Counted from the first letter of the stretch, positions 1 to 12,976 are shown. The stretch: DNA of 64,000 bases from Porodaedalea pini (GCA_002794775.1 NBAY01000111.1:26513-90512), one strand, 5' to 3'. Notes: a model not told the origin generated them from the sequence alone. Translations and numbers: made by a program.

Positions 1-574
1 CACCCTCCTTTTCTCACAACAGGTCTTGCAGAGTAGAACACAAATCTTGCTGCTGCACCATGAATACTAAATGGATTGGCTTCAAACTTGCAGGAGATGT
101 TGGTATAGTCATATACTTAATTTACAGACACAGGAAAGAATTTTATAGGTAGATGTAGGGGAGCCATACTTTTTGAATCTCAGTGGAAATGGGTGAGAGA
201 ACAGACCAGCTGCACTTGTTTGATCTCCACCTACCTACACAGTCAATTTATTGCTCCCTATTTTACATATTTCTTCTCCTGAGAACCATGCCTTTTTTTT
301 GAGTACTTAATGAGCAGGTACTGTGCAGAATTAACAGAGAAAATAGGCATTCATTCTAATTTTTCGACATTTTGGCTCTGACACGGCTCACTTCACGTGA
401 CATGCACGTGTTGCAGGACTTATGAAAAAGGCTGTAATGAATTCATTGATCAGGAAGAAAATGAGTCACAACTTGGCGGAATCGTTCATCCGTTATTGTC
501 TAAATATTTCTAAGAATAAATATCAACGTGCAGAACAAAAAAAGAAATATCGAGTGACCAAGACGTACCCTTAT
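1..574. other. 3' flank of first GFA gene, no gene seen
   Basis: No convincing coding region was found. From about position 436 onward the sequence matches 3869-4013 and, more weakly, 7811-7949. This places it at the outer edge of a tandemly duplicated module whose first gene is the GFA gene that follows. Confidence 0.5.
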
Positions 575-1089
575 CTACAGTAGATTCTTCCCATCGACTT
601 GTGTAGGCTCGAGTTTGTCTATCTCAATCCCGTCGATGGTGCGCGCGTTGACTCCGACCTTGCCAAATGCCTTCCACAGAATGGCGACGCCGCAGACAGG
701 ACAAAAGTACCGCGTGATAATCTTTTTTCCCCACAGATACTCCGAGGCCTCGTCGAAAGATCCCGATGTGAAGCGGAAACGTGTGTTGTCTGCATACCTG
801 AGAAATGAATAAGTAGGTGATTTACAAATTTTCGAATCGATGGATAAGTAAAAACACAGTGCAAGAGATGACATCCACAACATAAGATAGTGAAAGATAC
901 AAACAAGTGCAGTTCAGCTTTCACAGAACATATGCTGCAGTTGCACGATACCGGCTGGCGCGCGGTAAGCGCAGGGTGTTCGAACTCGTAGGTGAACTTG
1001 CGGCAGTGACAGCCCCCAGTGTGCGTGAGGACTTCAGCACCCTCAGGCCAAGGGCGGAAAGGCGGTGGAACATCTGATTCTGAGGACAT
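575..1089 (-). CDS. GFA/CENP-V domain protein, tandem copy 1
   Basis: Two exons: 1089-905 and 797-575. The intron (GTTTGT...CTCAG) sits at the same place and phase in the two paralogues at 4014-4494 and 7950-8445. The product of about 135 residues has the zinc-site signatures of the glutathione-dependent formaldehyde-activating (GFA)/CENP-V fold: GGCHCRKF near residue 28, CNCSICS near residue 52, and FCPVCG in the second exon. The family includes S-hydroxymethylglutathione synthase-like proteins and many proteins of unknown substrate, so the fold is clear but the reaction is not. The protein is short, as is usual for single-domain members. Downstream on the minus strand nothing is seen; upstream lies a broken DUF218 gene from the same repeat unit. 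Confidence 0.85.
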
Positions 1090-1402
1090 GAGAGAAAGAG
1101 GATAGAAAGATGAGCGCTGGTCGACAGGACAAGGATATTTATAGGAATGCAGATCTCAACGTTCGTTGGTCATAATCCTTATGACTCGGAACATAACATT
1201 GAAGGCGCGCCAATCAGAGTGCATTCAGGGTCGGGGACGTGTGGGCCTAACTGTTCGAACTAGAAGAATTGGCTGGCGAGTGCCGTCTAGGATGCGAAGC
1301 ACGCGAAAAACAAGCCATATATAAGTTACATCTAGGACACACTGTTACAAGCATCAACATTGGAAAACCTACAATGGAGAGTATTTACATACGTCCAGGT
1401 CT
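1090..1402. other. Spacer upstream of GFA copy 1
   Basis: No gene seen. The spacer between the GFA start and the DUF218 remnant is repeated at 4495-4836 and 8446-8783, with shared blocks such as the stretch near 1170-1200 (ATAATCCTTATGACTC). It probably holds the GFA promoter. Confidence 0.4.
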
Positions 1403-1910
1403 TTACAACCAATCCCAGGGCAGAGGCCCTTCATACAGGCCCGCAAGCGACTTCACAGCCTGATACTGGCCTCCAGAATCTAAATCAGGAGCGAACTTCT
1501 ATCGAGAATCTATTCTTGGACACCACTCGAGCAGCGACGCGATCTCTGCGCTGATACATGGTACGGGTGCAACTTCCGGTGGACAATTCGCGCACGTCGC
1601 TTCGTAAGTAGAGAACCGTCCATAGAGATCATGCACGCACGGGCTCTTCTTGCAACGCTCTAGCACTCTCCTCCTCTCCTCCATATCAATCCCGACATAG
1701 TTTAATCTACTAGAAAGCCACCTTAGTGCGGCACGATGCAACTCGGCAAAATGTGCCTCCGTCATCGCGTATCCGACAATGGTGATGCGCTCGGGATAGC
1801 CACCGGTCACCGTGCGAAAGCGCGCGAGCGAGAAGAGAAGGTTTTGGAAGGAGTCAAGAGCATGGTCTTCTGTCGCAGTACGTTCGTACGTGCTGAGGCC
1901 AACCTTTGCT
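1403..1910 (-). pseudogene. DUF218 gene remnant, tandem copy 1 (C-terminal part)
   Basis: Read on the minus strand from about 1905, this matches exons 3-4 of the intact gene at 8784-10052. It starts at VGLSTYERTATEDHALDSF, continues through ERITIVGYAMTEAHF and ends with LYEGPLPWDWL before a TAA at 1403. The N-terminal exons with the membrane helix are missing. A TAG stands at about 1499 where the intact copy has the Trp codon in DSRWKFAPD. The remnant is therefore both truncated and interrupted. The sequence that replaces the missing exons (about 1911-2160) is also found upstream of copy 2, so the truncation predates that duplication. Confidence 0.75.
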
Positions 1911-2170
1911 GAATGTTCAACTTCAACTTGAAGTCGCGATCGGAATTCAAGCCGGCGGGTACTGTACTCTGGATATGACTGTAGTCACGAGCGTAGCGTC
2001 TCGGCTATGGAGCACAACCACAATGTTTGCGATTGGTTTGTGAGTCATCGAGTGCGGTTTTTACCTGTTAGCAGATTTACTGGCCCCTATGTGCCGTCTG
2101 GATGGGAAATGTAAATATATCGTCTCTTTTCGATGTATTTGCACTTGAACAATACTAGTCAGCTGCGATG

Positions 2171-3167
2171 ATGTCACAGACCAGGAGGAACCCATAACTG
2201 CAGTCCGCGTTGTTCACCACGTATCCATCCATCTTCGTTCAAGGTCCAGTTCGAAAAGACTCCCTTGTCAGGCTAGAGAGAGACGGAAGAGAAATCACTC
2301 TTATATTTGTTGAAGAAACCAGAAACGATTCCCCCGATTGCAGTATGCCAGATTCTGATTGTTTCATGCAGGGAGCCCGAGACTGAGACAATGTATGTGC
2401 CATCAGGAGAGAAGGCAACGATCGAGACTCTGTCTGTATGTCCTACGAAAGGCCCACAAACGATCTGCCTGCTCTCTGCATCCCGAGCCCGAGACGACGA
2501 ACGCACCGTCAGGCGAGAAGGCGACGGATGATACTCCATCTAAATGTCCTGTAAAGAGAAAATAGCTCATACCATCCTCCTCCTCGTTCCAGATCACGAT
2601 TGTTCCATCTCTCGATCCCGAAACAATGCGCTCGCCGTCGGGTGAGAACGCGACAGAGTGGACGGCGTCTTTGTGCCCCTGTAACGGTCCAGAAACAACC
2701 TCTCCACCCTCTGCCTCCCAGACTATGATCGAACCATCTCCGCAGTCCGAAACAATGTTCGGCGAGAAGGCAACAGAGAAGACGCTGGACGTACACCCCT
2801 CGAAAGGCCTGGAACTAACCTCATCACTCCCCGCGTCCCAGACTCTAATCGTCTCATCTTCAGAGCCTGAGACGACGAGTGTTCCACCGGACGCGAAGGC
2901 GACAGAAAGCACGCTGCTCGGATACCCTTCGAAAGGCCCGGAAACAACCTCCCCACTCACCAGATCCCAAATACTGATTATTTCATCCATCGAGCCGGAC
3001 TCAATATGAGTTCCATCTGGCGAGAACCCGACAGACGAGATGCTGCCTCTATGGCCTAGCAAAAGATTCAACAGAGGTGACTGTTGTTTTAGTCCCCTTC
3101 GATTTACCTTCACCAATAAGGATAAATACTTAAAATAGTGAACTGAAACAGCCAACTCCTTAGCCAT
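2171..3167 (-). pseudogene. WD40 part of an NLR-type (NACHT-WD40) gene, copy 1, broken
   Basis: The minus strand encodes a short linker (SVHYFKYLSLLVKVNRRGLK) followed by about six WD repeats of the form GH..[26 protein letters not shown]. This linker-plus-repeat layout is that of fungal NACHT-WD40 (STAND/NLR) proteins, in which the repeats act as the ligand-sensing end. There is no NACHT ATPase domain upstream. The frame is lost near 2420 (VVSGSG then a shifted frame). A stop at about 2272 lies where the sister copy reads Trp. The end stops at VPPGL, short of the family C-terminus seen in copy 2. It lies in the same repeat unit as the GFA and DUF218 genes. Confidence 0.75.
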
Positions 3168-4013
3168 AAGAGGGAGAACAGAGAGATAGTTATGAGGAGA
3201 TGCTTGTCAAATGGATAAAGCAAACACGGTGACTAGTCTGCGAGCGTCCCTTATTGATTACTGCACGAGACCGACATGACTTGAATAGCAGGGAGAGTCT
3301 TTCAGCCCTTCTTTCTGATTTGAGGCCCACATGTGGGTCTCTGGTATTCGACGTTAGCTAGACCTCTGCTTTCAGGACTTTGAGCCAAGGCGACGGCTGT
3401 GGTGACAGCGAGAAACAAGGTGTGAAAAACGCGTCATCTTTGTGTACGCGTTGTTTACTATTTACTAAAATAAGAAATTTTGTAGATCTTCTGAATTCCG
3501 AACCTGGGGCCGACAGTTGCTTTTAAGTTACAACGCGCTGTAACGCTGTCTTGAAGTTACAATGGCACGTTGTAGATAGCTGTATATTTTTCAGCCTACT
3601 AGACTTCGTGCTGAGGTACACGTTGCATTTTCGACTCAGTTAGAGTTAGAGCTTTCCAAATGTGAAGCAAGTTCTTCGATAACAAGGTACCTTGTCCAGT
3701 TTAGAGAAGACTGGGAGAATAATTATCGAGGCGGATATCGCCAAACTGCTTTCAAGTGAAGAAACCGCATTTGAATCTGAAAATGATAATGCTCAAGCTA
3801 TTTGGAAGGATACAAGGGCACAGAATATCATCGATTGTGACACGGTTCGTCAGAGCTGGAAGTAGACTGATGTATTCATTGAACAGGAAGAAAACGAACG
3901 CGCATCACAACTTGGTGGAACTGTTCATCCGTTATTGTCTAAATATTTCTAAGAATAAATGTCAATGTGCAGAACAAAAAAAGAAATATCGAGTGACTAA
4001 GACGTACCCATAT
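3168..4013. other. Module boundary, no gene seen
   Basis: No NACHT domain or other coding region was recognised. The join between tandem units 1 and 2 lies near 3869, where sequence like that at 436 begins again. Confidence 0.4.
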
Positions 4014-4494
4014 CTACAGTAGATTCTTCCCATCGACTTGCGTAGGCTCGAGTTTGTCTACCTCAATCCCGTCGATGGTGCGCGCGTTGACCCCGATCTT
4101 GCCAAATGCCTTCCACAGAAAGTTGATGCCGCAGATAGGGCAGAAGTACCGCGTGACGTTCTTTTTTCCCCACAGATACTTCGAAGCCTCGTCGAGGGAC
4201 CCCGATGTGAGGCGGAAATGAGTTTCGTCTGCGAAACTGTGAAATAAAGCGGTAAATAATAGTGATGCGAAACACAGTGCCAGAGATATTTCGAGAAATT
4301 AATACATACAGGTTAAGCACGGCATTCTTAGAACATATACTACAGTTGCACGATATCGGCTGGCGCGCGGTAGGCGCAGGGTGCTCGAACTCGTAGGTGA
4401 ACTTGCGGCAGTGGCAGCCCCCAGTGTGCGTGAGGACCTCAGCACCCTCAGGCCAAGGGCGTAAAAACGGCGGGACAAATGGTTCTGAGGACAT
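4014..4494 (-). CDS. GFA/CENP-V domain protein, tandem copy 2
   Basis: Two exons: 4494-4310 and 4236-4014. The intron (GTATGT...CACAG) is in the same place as in copies 1 and 3 and leaves an open frame of about 135 codons. The zinc-binding signatures are kept: GGCHCRKF, CNCSICS, and FCPICG in place of FCPVCG. Differences from copy 1 are scattered substitutions such as DETHFRLTSG for DNTRFRFTSG. No stop or frameshift was found, so it looks functional at sequence level. Its substrate is not known from sequence. Confidence 0.82.
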
Positions 4495-4836
4495 GAGAGA
4501 GGAGAATAGAAAGATGAGCGCCGGTCGACAGAGGATAAGGATATTTATAGGAATGCAGATCTCGACATTCATTGGTCATGTGTTCATAATCCTTATGACT
4601 CAGAATACAACATCTAAGGGCACGCTAATCAGAGTGCATACAGGGTCGGGGACATGTGGGTATAGTTATCCGGACTAGAGTAAGGCGAAGAATCGGCTGG
4701 TGAGTGATGCCTAGGTGCAGAGGATACAGAGTACGCGAATAACAAGCCTAGCATAATTTACATCTAGGACACACTGTTACAGGCATCAGTATTGAAACAC
4801 CTCACGATGAAAAGTACTTGCATACATTCAGAAGTG

Positions 4837-5151
4837 TCATAACGCATCCCAGGGCAGAGGCCCCCCATACAAGCCCGCGAGCGGCTTCACAGCCTGATAC
4901 TGGTCTCCAGAATCTAAATCAGGAGCAAACTTCCATCGAGAATCCATGCTCGGACACCATTCGAGCAGTGATGCGATCTCGGGTGCTGATACATGGTACG
5001 AGACCATTGCGTTCGGGATGGCGACCGATGACCATGCGAAAGCGCGCGAGCGAGAAGAGAAAGTCCTGAAACTTGTGAAACGAGTCAAGAGCGTGGCCTT
5101 CTGTCTCTGTGCGCTCGTACGTACTGAGGCCAACCTTCTAACCCTGATCAC
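4837..5151 (-). pseudogene. DUF218 gene remnant, tandem copy 2 (internal deletion)
   Basis: The end (YHVSAPEIASLLEWC through GPLPWDAL, stop at 4837) matches the intact gene at 8784-10052. The upstream part covers the ATEDHALDSF...SLARF region in a shifted frame. Between them the segment that carries ERITVVGYAM and the following 60-80 residues is gone. What remains is an in-frame fusion by chance of about 104 codons. It is unlikely to make a working protein, because a conserved core block of DUF218 is missing. Confidence 0.72.
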
Positions 5152-6020
5152 GGTGCATCTTGGAAGTGCACATGCACGTGTGCTTCATTAGACGGCGGAC
5201 GGAAAGCTCCCATTCACACTGTCAATAGACTCGGAGGAGTACCTGCAGGATGCTTAAAGTTACCCTCGATCATTGTGCGCTAGAAATCTGACGCGGTGAG
5301 ACAGTACGTATGATACTTGATAACTTATCACCGCATCTACCTAGTTCTTACCTCGCATGAGGTAACATTGTCGCAACTGAATGCTCAATTTCAATTTGGA
5401 GTCGCGATTGGAATTCAAGCCGGCAGGTAGTCTGGATATGACCGTAGTCACGAGCGCAGCGTCTCACTGCTACAGTGGTTCACGATTGGCATGTGAGTTA
5501 TCAAATGTGGGTTTCACCTGTCGACAGATTTATTGGCCGCTCTATGTGTCGTCTGGATGGAAAACGGTAAATATATCATCTCTTTTTGATGTATTTATAT
5601 TTGAACAATACTAGTACCCCGGTTGCGATGATGTTCTAGACTTATAGTCGTTCCGACTCGATTGAATGTGACTCATGAGTGCGAGAAAAATGAGCAGAAG
5701 TCTGCAAGACACATTTGCATGACGGTGGAGAGCACTATTTCTGGTTCCGTCTACGATGTCTCCATTCATCATGATTGGGCAAATACTATCAGCAAGCTTT
5801 TCTGTTATTATACATCCATAATCATAATCGATAATTTTATTTTGCTGTCAAAGACAATACCGACTGCCGCCTTGATGTCCTGTATCAACAGGCCGAAAAA
5901 TAAAGATTCTACAGAAATGTTACAATACAAAGAGCAGAATCGAGAGAATGCAATTTGAGGGAAAGGTAACACTAAGAAAAAGAGAGCGAGGGAATGGGTG
6001 TGACAAAGAATAATATGACC
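5152..6020. other. Unit 2 spacer, no gene recognised
   Basis: The part 5381-5620 is a diverged duplicate of 1915-2160. It stays open on the plus strand for 77 codons in this copy but not in the other, which argues against coding. The rest, to 6020, shows nothing I recognise. Confidence 0.4.
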
Positions 6021-7578
6021 TTATGCAATTGGAGAAAAGCATCTCCGCCAGTCCTTTCCATGCACAGAATTTGTGAAATCCAGTCTAGTTGAATATGAGC
6101 AACTAAGAACCGCAGTGTTTGGGGGACGCCAAAGTGTCGGACGAACGTCAGGAGGAACCCATAACAGCAATTCGCGTTGTTCACCACGTATCCATACATC
6201 TTCGTCCAAGGTCCAGTTCGAAAAGGCTCCCTTGTCAGGCCAGAGAAAGACGGAAGGAAAACTGCTCTTATGATTGTTGAGGAAACCAGAGATGACCTCC
6301 CCACTCGCAGTATGCCAGACTCTGATTGTTTTGTCCAGGGAGCCCGAGACAATGTACACGCTATCGGGAGAGAAGGCGACGGACGAGACTCTGTCCGTAT
6401 GTCCCACGAAAGGCCCGCAAACGATCTGCCCGCTCTCTGCATCCTAGATCGTGACCGTCTTATCATAGGATCCCGAGACGACGAGGGCACCGTCAGGAGA
6501 GAAGGCGACAGATGATACCCAGTCCGAATGTCCCGTAAGGGAAAACATCTTATGTCATCATCATCCATATTACAGATCACGATTGTTCCTACCTCGAGCC
6601 CAGAAACAACCTCTCCACCCTCTGTCTCCCAGACTATGATCGTCCCATCTCCGCAGCCCGAGACAACGCATGTCCCGTCGGGTGAAAAGGCGACGGAGTA
6701 GACGCTGCCTGTGTGCCCTTCGAAAGGCACAGAAACAACCTCCCCACTCTCTGCGTCCCAGACACGGATTGTATTGTCCCGCAATCCCGAGACAAGGTAT
6801 ATCCCGTCTGGCGAGAAGGCGACGGAGTAGACGCTGTTTGTGTGCCCTTCGAAAGGTCCAGAAGCAACCTCCCCACTCTCTGCGTCCCAGACACGGATTG
6901 TATTGCCCTGGGAGCCCGAGACAACACGTGTCCCGTCTGGCGAGAAGGCGACGGAGTAGACGCTGTCTGTGTGCGCCCTTTGAAAGGTGCAGAAACAACC
7001 TCCCCACTCTCTACGTCCCAGACTCTAATTGTACTGTCATGCGAGCCCGAGACAACGCGTGTTCGATCGGGCGAGAAGGCGACGGACGAGACGCTGTTTG
7101 TGTGGCCTAGGAGAATTTTCAACAACGGTGACCGTTGATTTAGTCCTCTTCGATCTACCTTCACAAGAGAATATGCATGCTTAAAATAGTGAGCCGAAAC
7201 AATTGATTCCTTCGATGTAAGAGGAAGAACAGAGAGATAGATATGAGGAGATGCTTGTAAAATGGGTAAAGTAAACATGGTGACTAGTCTGGGTGCATCC
7301 TCTAAAAATGCGAAGATTTCTGCATTCCGATTCTGATCAGGCGTCAGCGTCAAAGTTTAGCGGAACAGTATGTTCCCATACTCCCCGGCGTCGAAAAGGA
7401 CACGGCTAATAAGGTTGACCTTTTTCAATAAGCTCAACACTCCGAGCCAGTACAATAGATGGATACGAAGGAAATCTGACAATTCATTCAGCAACGTCGA
7501 GAGAATATTAATGATCGAATTAAGATAATTACCCGTGCCTCTCCGCAGTGTCCGTACACTATTCTCTGCACGGCTCAT
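6021..7578 (-). pseudogene. WD40 part of an NLR-type (NACHT-WD40) gene, copy 2, frameshifted
   Basis: The minus strand begins with a linker typical of NACHT-WD40 proteins (LLYWLGVLSLLKKVN, then a stop at about 7357, then [16 protein letters not shown]). About six WD repeats follow, and then the family C-terminus (LLLWVPPDVR...TRLDFTNSVHGKDW, stop at 6021). The WD frame is lost near 6985, where two extra bases occur, and again near 6540. A deletion fuses repeat 4 to the next repeat near 6590. No NACHT domain is present. The neighbours are those of the tandem module. This is a decayed sensor-end fragment rather than a working NLR. Confidence 0.78.
6570..7110 (-). repeat. High-identity WD40 repeat units of about 129 bp
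   Basis: Successive 129 bp units (starting on the plus strand near 6700, 6829 and 6957) are very similar at DNA level. The units at 6700-6828 and 6829-6957 differ at roughly one base in nine by eye. Differences cluster in a few codons, for example SGLRDNT versus SGSQGNT and GIYLVSG versus GTRVVSG. Confidence 0.7.
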
Positions 7579-7949
7579 CTTTGCATCTCGTGAAACATAC
7601 TTATTTTGACTTTGTCAGTGGTTAACAGCTCCTTGTTTGCGAGAGGGGTCGCATGAATACGGAAGTCCTGGACCTACACGCTAAGGTGAAGCTCGGCGAT
7701 GCAATGAAGCAAATCCAGACATCCAAATAGATCCTATATCTCACCTGAAACTCGTAGTTACATGCACAAAAGACAATATTTTATGCGTAGACCATCTTCG
7801 GATGTATCCACGAAGTAAACGAATGCGCATCCCAACCTGGTGGAGTCGTTCATCCATTATTGTCTAAGTAGACTATACTATTCCAAGAATAAATGTCAAT
7901 GTGCAGAAACAAAAAAAGGAAAGGTTGAGTGACTAGGACGTGCCCATAT
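7579..7949. other. Boundary of unit 3, no gene seen
   Basis: No coding region recognised. Similarity to the GFA 3' flank of units 1 and 2 begins near 7811. Confidence 0.4.
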
Positions 7950-8445
7950 CTACAATCCATTCTTCCCATCAACTTCCGTAGGCTTGAGCTTGTCTATCTC
8001 AATCCCGTCGAATGTGCGCACGTTGACCCCGACCTTGCCAAATCCTTTCCACAGAATGTGGATGCCACAGACGGGACAGAAGTACCGCGTGAGTTTCTTT
8101 CTTCCCCACAGATAATTTGAAGCCTCGTCGAAGGATCCCGACGTAAAGCGGAAACGAGTTTCGTCTGCGTAACTGCGAAATAAAGCGATAAATAAGAGTG
8201 ATGTGAAACACAGTGCCAGGGGTAGCATCCACAAAATGAGATTTCGAGGAAGATACATACATTTTTAGCTCGGCAGTCTTAGAACATATACTGCAGTTGC
8301 ACGATACTGGCTGGCGCACGGTGAGCGCAGGGTGTTCGACCTCGTAGGTGAACTTGCGGCAGTGACAGCCCCCAGTGTGCGTGAGGACCTCAGCACCCTC
8401 AGGCCAAGGGCGGAGAGGTGGCGGAACAAACGGTTCTGAGAACAT
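7950..8445 (-). CDS. GFA/CENP-V domain protein, tandem copy 3
   Basis: Two exons: 8445-8261 and 8172-7950, intron GTATGT...CGCAG. The product is about 135 residues, with GGCHCRKF, CNCSICS and FCPVCG zinc-site motifs, and ends in KPTEVDGKNGL. The initiator context differs from copies 1 and 2 (MFSEPFVPP versus MSSE), but the start position is the same. The intact frame and conserved splice sites suggest a functional gene. It is followed upstream (339 bp away) by the only intact DUF218 gene of the array. Confidence 0.84.
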
Positions 8446-8783
8446 GAGAGAGGAGAATAGAAAGATGAGCGCCGGTCGACAGGACAAGGATATTCCTATG
8501 AATGCAGATCTCAACATTCATTGGTCATGTGTTCATAATCCTTATGACTCGGAACATAACATTTAAGGGCACGCTAATCAGAGTGCATACAGGGTCGGGG
8601 ACATGCGGGTATAATTATCCGGACTATGTAGAGTAAGGCGAAGAATCGGCTGGTGAGTGCTGCCTAGGTGCAGAGGATACAGAGCACGCGAGTAACAAGC
8701 CTAATATAATTTACATCTAGGACACTGTCACAGACATCAACATCGCAATATTAATGGAAAGTATTTACATACCTTCAGAAGTG

Positions 8784-10052
8784 TCATAATCCGTCCCAGG
8801 GCAAAGGCCCTTCATACAAGCCCGCGAGCGACTTCACAGCCTGATACTGGTCTCCAGAATCTAAATCAGGAGCAAACTTCCATCGAGAATCCATGCTCGG
8901 ACACCACTCGAGCAGCGGAGCGATCTCTGGTGCGGAAACGTGGTACGGGTGCGCCTTCCGATGAACATTTCGTGCACGTCGCTTCGCGAGTAGAGAACCG
9001 TGGCATCCGTAGAGGTCTTGCGCATACGGCAGGTAGCCATTGGCACGCTAGACGGAGAATCAGCTACGTTCAAGACAAACATGTGATAAAACGCGTACCT
9101 CGCCCTTCATCGCCTCTTCATGCAAAGCACTCTCCTCCATATCAAACCCGACATAGTTCCATCTACTAGAAGGCCACCTTAATGCGGCACGATGCAACTC
9201 GGCAAAACGTGCCTCCTTCATTGCGTACCCGACGACGGTGATGCGCTCGGGATAGCGGCCGGTCACCGTGCGGAAGCGCGCGAGCGAGAAGAGAAGGTTT
9301 TGGAAGGAGTCAAGAGCATGGTCTTCTGTCGCTGTGCGTTCGTACGTGCCGAGGCCAACCTTCGCTGAAGGCGATGGGGGTTTGAGGTATGAAAGTGCTA
9401 CTGCTAGGGAGAGGTACGACGCGGACTCGGAGACAGGAGTAGACGAACGCGTCGAGCCTCTGAGATATTTATTATTTCAGAGAGAGACAGAATGAAGAGA
9501 CGACACAACTTACCCGCTGAAGACAAGGAGACTTTTCGAGTCGGCATCTGCTAGTTCCACACTGTGTGGTGTTATTCAGTGCGCCAGTGCATGAAATCTT
9601 TGTAGCACGGACCCACTACGAATGTGTCCAATAAATGCCTCTATTCGTGATTTAGCCCCTTCGCCACTTTGGTAATGCTCAAGCGCCCATGCATCTTCCC
9701 GTAGTGCCTCTTCTGCTTCATTTCCCAGCCAAACACCGTGCCCAGCTACCATGATGAGATGGTCGAGCTTCTGCAGTTCCAGAGGCCTATCTATAGTATC
9801 TTCAATCGACTTAACTTCCCTTCTGCCTTCCCACCGCGCGTCATACGAATGCTGTACATCGTCAAGCCAGTGTCGGAGATTTAGAATCAGAGAAAGCATG
9901 AGACCAGCTGCGAGCAAGAGAACAGCTAGGTTCGTGACGCGCGAGCGCGCATAAAGAAGGTGCAGACGCTGAGACCAGACATCATTTGGTCCGAGGTTCG
10001 TGTGGCTCGGTTTACGAGGGCGACGTCGCGAGGAGACGGGTGCAGGTAACAT
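8784..10052 (-). CDS. DUF218 (YdcF/SanA-like) membrane-anchored protein, intact copy
   Basis: Four exons join in phase to 370 codons plus stop: 10052-9613, 9561-9514, 9459-9099 and 9047-8784. The introns have GT-AG ends (GTCCGT, GTAAGT and GTACGC at the 5' sides). An N-terminal basic stretch is followed by one hydrophobic helix at about residues 38-60. The DUF218 motifs then come in order: HLIMVAGHGVWLG, LLVFSGG, ATEDHALDSFQNLLFSLARF and ERITVVGYAMKEARF. The family is related to bacterial YdcF/SanA proteins of poorly known function, with conserved polar residues in an alpha/beta fold. This is the parent-like copy of the truncated remnants at 1403 and 4837. Fold assignment is firm; function is open. 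Confidence 0.82.
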
Positions 10053-10535
10053 GGATGTGCGTTTTCGAGTTCTCGAAGGAATTACATATCCGTCACGTGG
10101 CTGAAACGCGTGTCGACGCGTCGCTCGTTTTGTAGCTTGATCATGCTCCTTCGATGAACATCCAATCTTCCTTACACAAGCTCAATACACTCCTTCTTTC
10201 TGGATTCACCGCTGTATTTGTGAACAACATACGAAGAGTCCTAAAGACATATTGCTCATGCAAAGGATCTATTGTTTAAAATTAGGGTCGGCGCGTCAGG
10301 GTTACTTGCGACTTCGTGGCCAAGCATGCCGTTCAGCAAGGAATACTCGCGGGCCACGAGACTGTGCACTAGATTTTATAAAAAGAGCCGAAGAGAAGCA
10401 ACGAACCGCGAGACCGTTGTTTTGTCGCCATCGCCGATGGTCGCCGTCTGTGGTCCGAACTGTACGCACATCGGCTCAAAATACTAGTTCAGCAGAAAGC
10501 GATCGCTTCAACCATTACTTAACTTCCTCCCTCAG
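10053..10535. other. Upstream region of DUF218 gene
   Basis: Probably the promoter of the minus-strand DUF218 gene. A plus-strand reading frame here leads into the GFA fragment, but its upstream part shows no GFA motif. Confidence 0.35.
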
Positions 10536-10751
10536 CCACTCAGACGAGGATCATTTCCTCTTCACACCAGGCCCCTTCGACGAGGTCTCGACATACATAC
10601 AATATGGGGCGGGAGGTATGTCACACGATACTCCTGCCCAACCTGCGGCGTCGCCATTCTGTGGAAGGGCGCGGGCAGAGCTGGTATCAATGCATGCACA
10701 TTCGATGGAATTGACACGATCTCGAAATATGACAGGAAGAACAAGCTTTAG
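10536..10751 (+). pseudogene. GFA-domain 3' fragment, inverted fourth copy
   Basis: After a plausible 3' splice site (CTCCCTCAG) the plus strand reads DEDHFLFTPGPFDEVSTY. It then shifts frame near 10600 and continues as RYVTRYSCPTCGVAILWKG and ends DRKNKL at a TAG at 10749-10751. This matches the second exon of the three tandem GFA genes, but in the opposite orientation. The first exon with the GGCHCRKF and CNCSICS motifs was not found upstream. It is a frameshifted partial copy. Confidence 0.75.
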
Positions 10752-11228
10752 GATGCAAATATGTTCTGTAGAGACGCATTCTTTATTATCACCCAAGAGA
10801 TTAAATTACCATACAGTTGTGACAATTCACGCTGAAGAGAACCGTCTCTGAGAAGCACCACTGATAGTCAATGGGACTTTTACTACGTAGCAAAAGCGAT
10901 CTTGAGCTCCAATATGATGGTATTACTCGTGTATCTACTTAAAGCATAATAAATAGGGATTTTTTATAAACGGGTCAAGGACACACGTACACTAGAAATG
11001 ACTCCTACATGGCACAACGCAAATCACATAACCTAGAAACCCCGTACATACACAGCAGATACACACCGTCATCACAACAGACATCCTTTTCAAAATCACA
11101 ACACCAGAATACCGAGCAAGACAAGAGGAAGATCAGGTAAAATCAAAACACGCGGCCAACACCTCTCGATGTACCACGCATCAAGGCTCTGTACAGCACC
11201 CAAGAAAGCGCGTGAAATAAAGTCCACG
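10752..11228. other. Intergenic, no gene seen
   Basis: AT-rich sequence between the GFA fragment and the 3' end of the MAP kinase gene. Nothing recognised. Confidence 0.4.

Positions 11229-12976
<1,748 letters not shown>

Larger units (their letters stand above)
436..10052. repeat. Tandem array of GFA-DUF218-WD40 modules
   Basis: Three units with the same gene order and strand: unit 1 about 436-3868, unit 2 about 3869-7810, unit 3 about 7811-10052. GFA start codons lie at 1089, 4494 and 8445, giving periods of 3.4 and 4.0 kb. The third unit lacks the WD40 part. The GFA 3' flank, GFA gene, spacer and DUF218 end are alignable by eye in all three. The block before the WD40 end (1911-2160 and 5381-5620) is shared by units 1 and 2 only. 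Confidence 0.8.

Noticed and set aside
5381..5614. 77-codon plus-strand frame repeated from 1915
   Set aside because: The duplicate at 1915-2160 has stops in the same frame, so coding is not conserved.
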